From contig JAWSUF010000012.1 of the NCBI GenBank assembly GCA_033549365.1, forward strand, positions 1 through 64,000: DNA of 64,000 bases, read 5' to 3'. Each line of letters opens with the position of its first letter. Within the stretch, counting starts at the first letter, position 1. This DNA comes from Acidobacteriota bacterium. Its GTDB lineage: Bacteria; Acidobacteriota; Aminicenantia; Aminicenantales; Saccharicenantaceae. Below, one piece after another: positions 62,144-64,000 of this stretch. The notes beneath the pieces were generated by a model that was not told the origin of the DNA, did no database searches, and was given only the letters and a program-made list of their open reading frames with translations. The position numbers and the translations under genes are program-made.

Positions 62144-64000
62144 TCAAACTCCAACACCATTTGTCCTATCATCGTTACCCGGCCGCCGTTTTTTAATCGG
62201 GGCCGGCGCCTGAATGGGCCCGGAGATTATTAGCGGAGTTTCTGAAAGAATCGCATCCAGGCGGTCCGCCAGCAGATCGGCATCGGCTTCCGTGAAGACG
62301 AGCGGCGGCTTGATCTTGATGACGTTGCGATCGGGGCCGTCCGTGCTGAGAAGAATGCCTTCGCCGCGCATTCGCTCGACGATATATGCGGCATGAAGCG
62401 GGGCCGGAGCTCGCGTTTCGCGGTCGAGGACGAATTCGACGCCGAGAAAGAGGCCAAGACCCCGGACATCGCCGATGAGATCGTGTTTTTCCTGAAGGCG
62501 GCGCAGGTTATCCTTGAGGCGACCGCCGGTTCGGAGGGCGTTTTCCTGAAGGTTCTCGTCCCGGATGACATCGAGAACGGCCAGACCGGCCGCGCAGGAC
62601 ACCGGGTTTCCCCCAAAGGTGTTGAAATATTCCATGCCCGTCGCGAAGGCGTCGGCGATCTCGCGTGTCGTGATTACGGCGCCCAGAGGATGACCGTTTC
62701 CGATGGGCTTGCCCAGGGTCACGATGTCGGGCCGGACGTCCTGGGTCTCGAAGGCCCAGAAGTGCGTGCCGCAGCGCCCAAAACCCGTCTGGACTTCGTC
62801 GGCGATGCAGACGCCCTTGACGCTTCGCACCCGGCGGAACGCTTCCTCGAGAAATCCCGGCGGCGGGACGATCTGCCCTCCGCAGCTCAGCACGGGCTCG
62901 GCGATAAAGGCGGCCGGTTTGCGGCCGGACTCGGCCAGCTCGGCGATGACTTCGCCGATATGGACGGCATACCGCGATCCCGCCCAGGGATCGTCGCGGT
63001 AAAGCCCGCGATACGGATCGGGCATCGGAACCTTGCGCGTCTCATGAGGACAGCCCGCGCCGCCCGGACCGTCGAATTTGTAGGGACTGATGTCGATGAG
63101 GGAACTCAGATTGCCGTGATAGGCGCCGTCGATGACGATGACATCTCTTCTCCCCGTGAAGGTCCGGGCCACGCGAAGAGCCAGGTCATTGGCCTCGCTT
63201 CCGGAATTGACGAAGAAACAGACCTGAAGCGGCTCGGGAAGGAGCGCCGTCAGTCTTTCGGCATATTCGAGAATCAAATCATGGAGATAACGGGTGTTCG
63301 TGTTGAGGACGGCCGCCTGGCGCCGGACGGCCTCGACGACCCGGGGATGACAATGACCGACATGGGGAACGTTGTTAACGGCATCAAGAAAGACCCGCCC
63401 CTCATGGTCGAAAAGATACCGCCCGTCTCCGCGGACGATCTTCAGCGGCACCCGGTAAGACAGGCTCAGGGACGGGCCGAGGAGGCGTTTCCTCAAAGCG
63501 GCCAGCTCTTCCGGCGGACGGCCAGGCGGGCGGACGATTTCTTCGGAAAGTCCGAGAATCAGGGAGGGGTCGGGAACGATCGTCATCCAGAAACGGCGCC
63601 ATGACGCGGGTGCGACACCCGGGAAATCACCCTCGAGACCCAGCATATCCGTCATGATCTGAAAATGGAGATGAGGCGGCCACCCGCCGTTTTCATTCCT
63701 GCCGCCGACGGCGGCGATACGCTCCCCGCGGCCGACCGCACGGCCCGGGGTAAGCCCCTGGAGCGATTCCCGGCTCAAATGGCCGTAAAGCGTGAAAAAA
63801 CGGACACCGGGTTCGGGCGAGTGTTCAAGGATCACGGTCGGCCCGTAATCGAGATCGGCGGCATTGTCCCGAAAACTGTGAACGATGCCGTCGAGCGGGG
63901 CATGGACCGGTGTTCCCGCCGGGACGAAAAGGTCGACCCCGAAGTGAATCGTCCTGCCGTCGGCCAGAGGATTCTCCGGCGACTTGAAAACGGGTGACGT
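62144..64000 (-). CDS. M23 peptidase domain fused to class III aminotransferase (partial, 5' end outside the window)
   Basis: The frame is open to the window edge (618 residues visible), so the start lies beyond it; the apparent GTG at 63835 is internal. At the start of the visible part is an M23 domain with [20 protein letters not shown] and the HLH of WPPHLHFQI, all zinc ligands kept. From about residue 150 comes a class III aminotransferase: the [10 protein letters not shown] motif, [10 protein letters not shown], and the PLP lysine in [15 protein letters not shown]. In related proteins an aminoglycoside phosphotransferase-like domain precedes these, giving a three-part enzyme thought to act on phosphoethanolamine-type or amino-alcohol substrates. 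It lies directly upstream of the methyltransferase. Confidence 0.88.
   Translation of the reverse strand, partial: TSPVFKSPENPLADGRTIHFGVDLFVPAGTPVHAPLDGIVHSFRDNAADLDYGPTVILEHSPEPGVRFFTLYGHLSRESLQGLTPGRAVGRGERIAAVGGRNENGGWPPHLHFQIMTDMLGLEGDFPGVAPASWRRFWMTIVPDPSLILGLSEEIVRPPGRPPEELAALRKRLLGPSLSLSYRVPLKIVRGDGRYLFDHEGRVFLDAVNNVPHVGHCHPRVVEAVRRQAAVLNTNTRYLHDLILEYAERLTALLPEPLQVCFFVNSGSEANDLALRVARTFTGRRDVIVIDGAYHGNLSSLIDISPYKFDGPGGAGCPHETRKVPMPDPYRGLYRDDPWAGSRYAVHIGEVIAELAESGRKPAAFIAEPVLSCGGQIVPPPGFLEEAFRRVRSVKGVCIADEVQTGFGRCGTHFWAFETQDVRPDIVTLGKPIGNGHPLGAVITTREIADAFATGMEYFNTFGGNPVSCAAGLAVLDVIRDENLQENALRTGGRLKDNLRRLQEKHDLIGDVRGLGLFLGVEFVLDRETRAPAPLHAAYIVERMRGEGILLSTDGPDRNVIKIKPPLVFTEADADLLADRLDAILSETPLIISGPIQAPAPIKKRRPGNDDRTNGVGV

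Overview
The window reads as a stretch of a GC-rich, Gram-negative, probably anaerobic bacterial chromosome. The best guess is Acidobacteriota or the related Aminicenantes. The reasons are eukaryote-like Ser/Thr kinases fused to a TolB/FlgO-type domain and TPR repeats, a Trp/Tyr-rich FecR-domain protein, a tricorn-type protease, an outer-membrane barrel protein, several Fe-S membrane oxidoreductase components and an hgcAB mercury-methylation locus. The taxonomic call is inference; no rRNA is present. Most genes are ordinary single-copy chromosomal genes (smc, tmk, dapF, lon, nrdR, galK, metK, pyrB) with good ribosome binding sites and tight spacing.

Region by region. 1-6.1 kb: a MntA-HepT toxin-antitoxin module beside two tandem, nearly identical 2.4-kb kinase-TPR genes, each with a near-consensus sigma70 promoter. 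6.1-13.2 kb: a small membrane protein, tRNA-Thr(CGT), then a translationally coupled smc / B12-radical SAM / HDAC-family deacetylase operon. 13.2-26 kb: a FecR-type envelope protein behind a sigma54-like promoter, tmk-PBP1A, htrA-dapF, flippase-nrdR-lon, tRNA-Gln(CTG) and galK. 26-35 kb is accessory: gene relics (GGDEF tail, RecB-type nuclease, kinase N-terminus), a DUF418 membrane protein, a winged-helix/ferredoxin protein, an SH3-barrel protein, a second MntA-HepT module, an M64 peptidase and a macrodomain protein. 35-47 kb: metK, Xaa-Pro peptidase, pyrB, a methyltransferase behind an (AG)18 tract, a tricorn-like protease and two GT-C glycosyltransferases. 47-51.6 kb: marR-hgcA-hgcB divergent from a membrane Fe-S oxidoreductase. 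51.6-61 kb: a 3060-residue cyclic beta-1,2-glucan synthase, followed by a relic of the oxidoreductase 3' end. 61-64 kb: an RRM protein, a methyltransferase and a partial M23-aminotransferase fusion running off the edge.

The items most worth following are these: (1) the marR-hgcA-hgcB operon, with an inverted-repeat candidate operator over its promoter, a Cys-rich regulator, and an HgcB lacking the usual C-terminal vicinal cysteines; (2) the (AG)18 tract between a good promoter/RBS/ATG and an out-of-frame methyltransferase, the architecture of a phase-variable gene; (3) a DapF in which the second catalytic Cys is Ser; (4) evidence that the MntA-HepT module was inserted into a kinase tandem array, with a second such module also lying beside a kinase relic.
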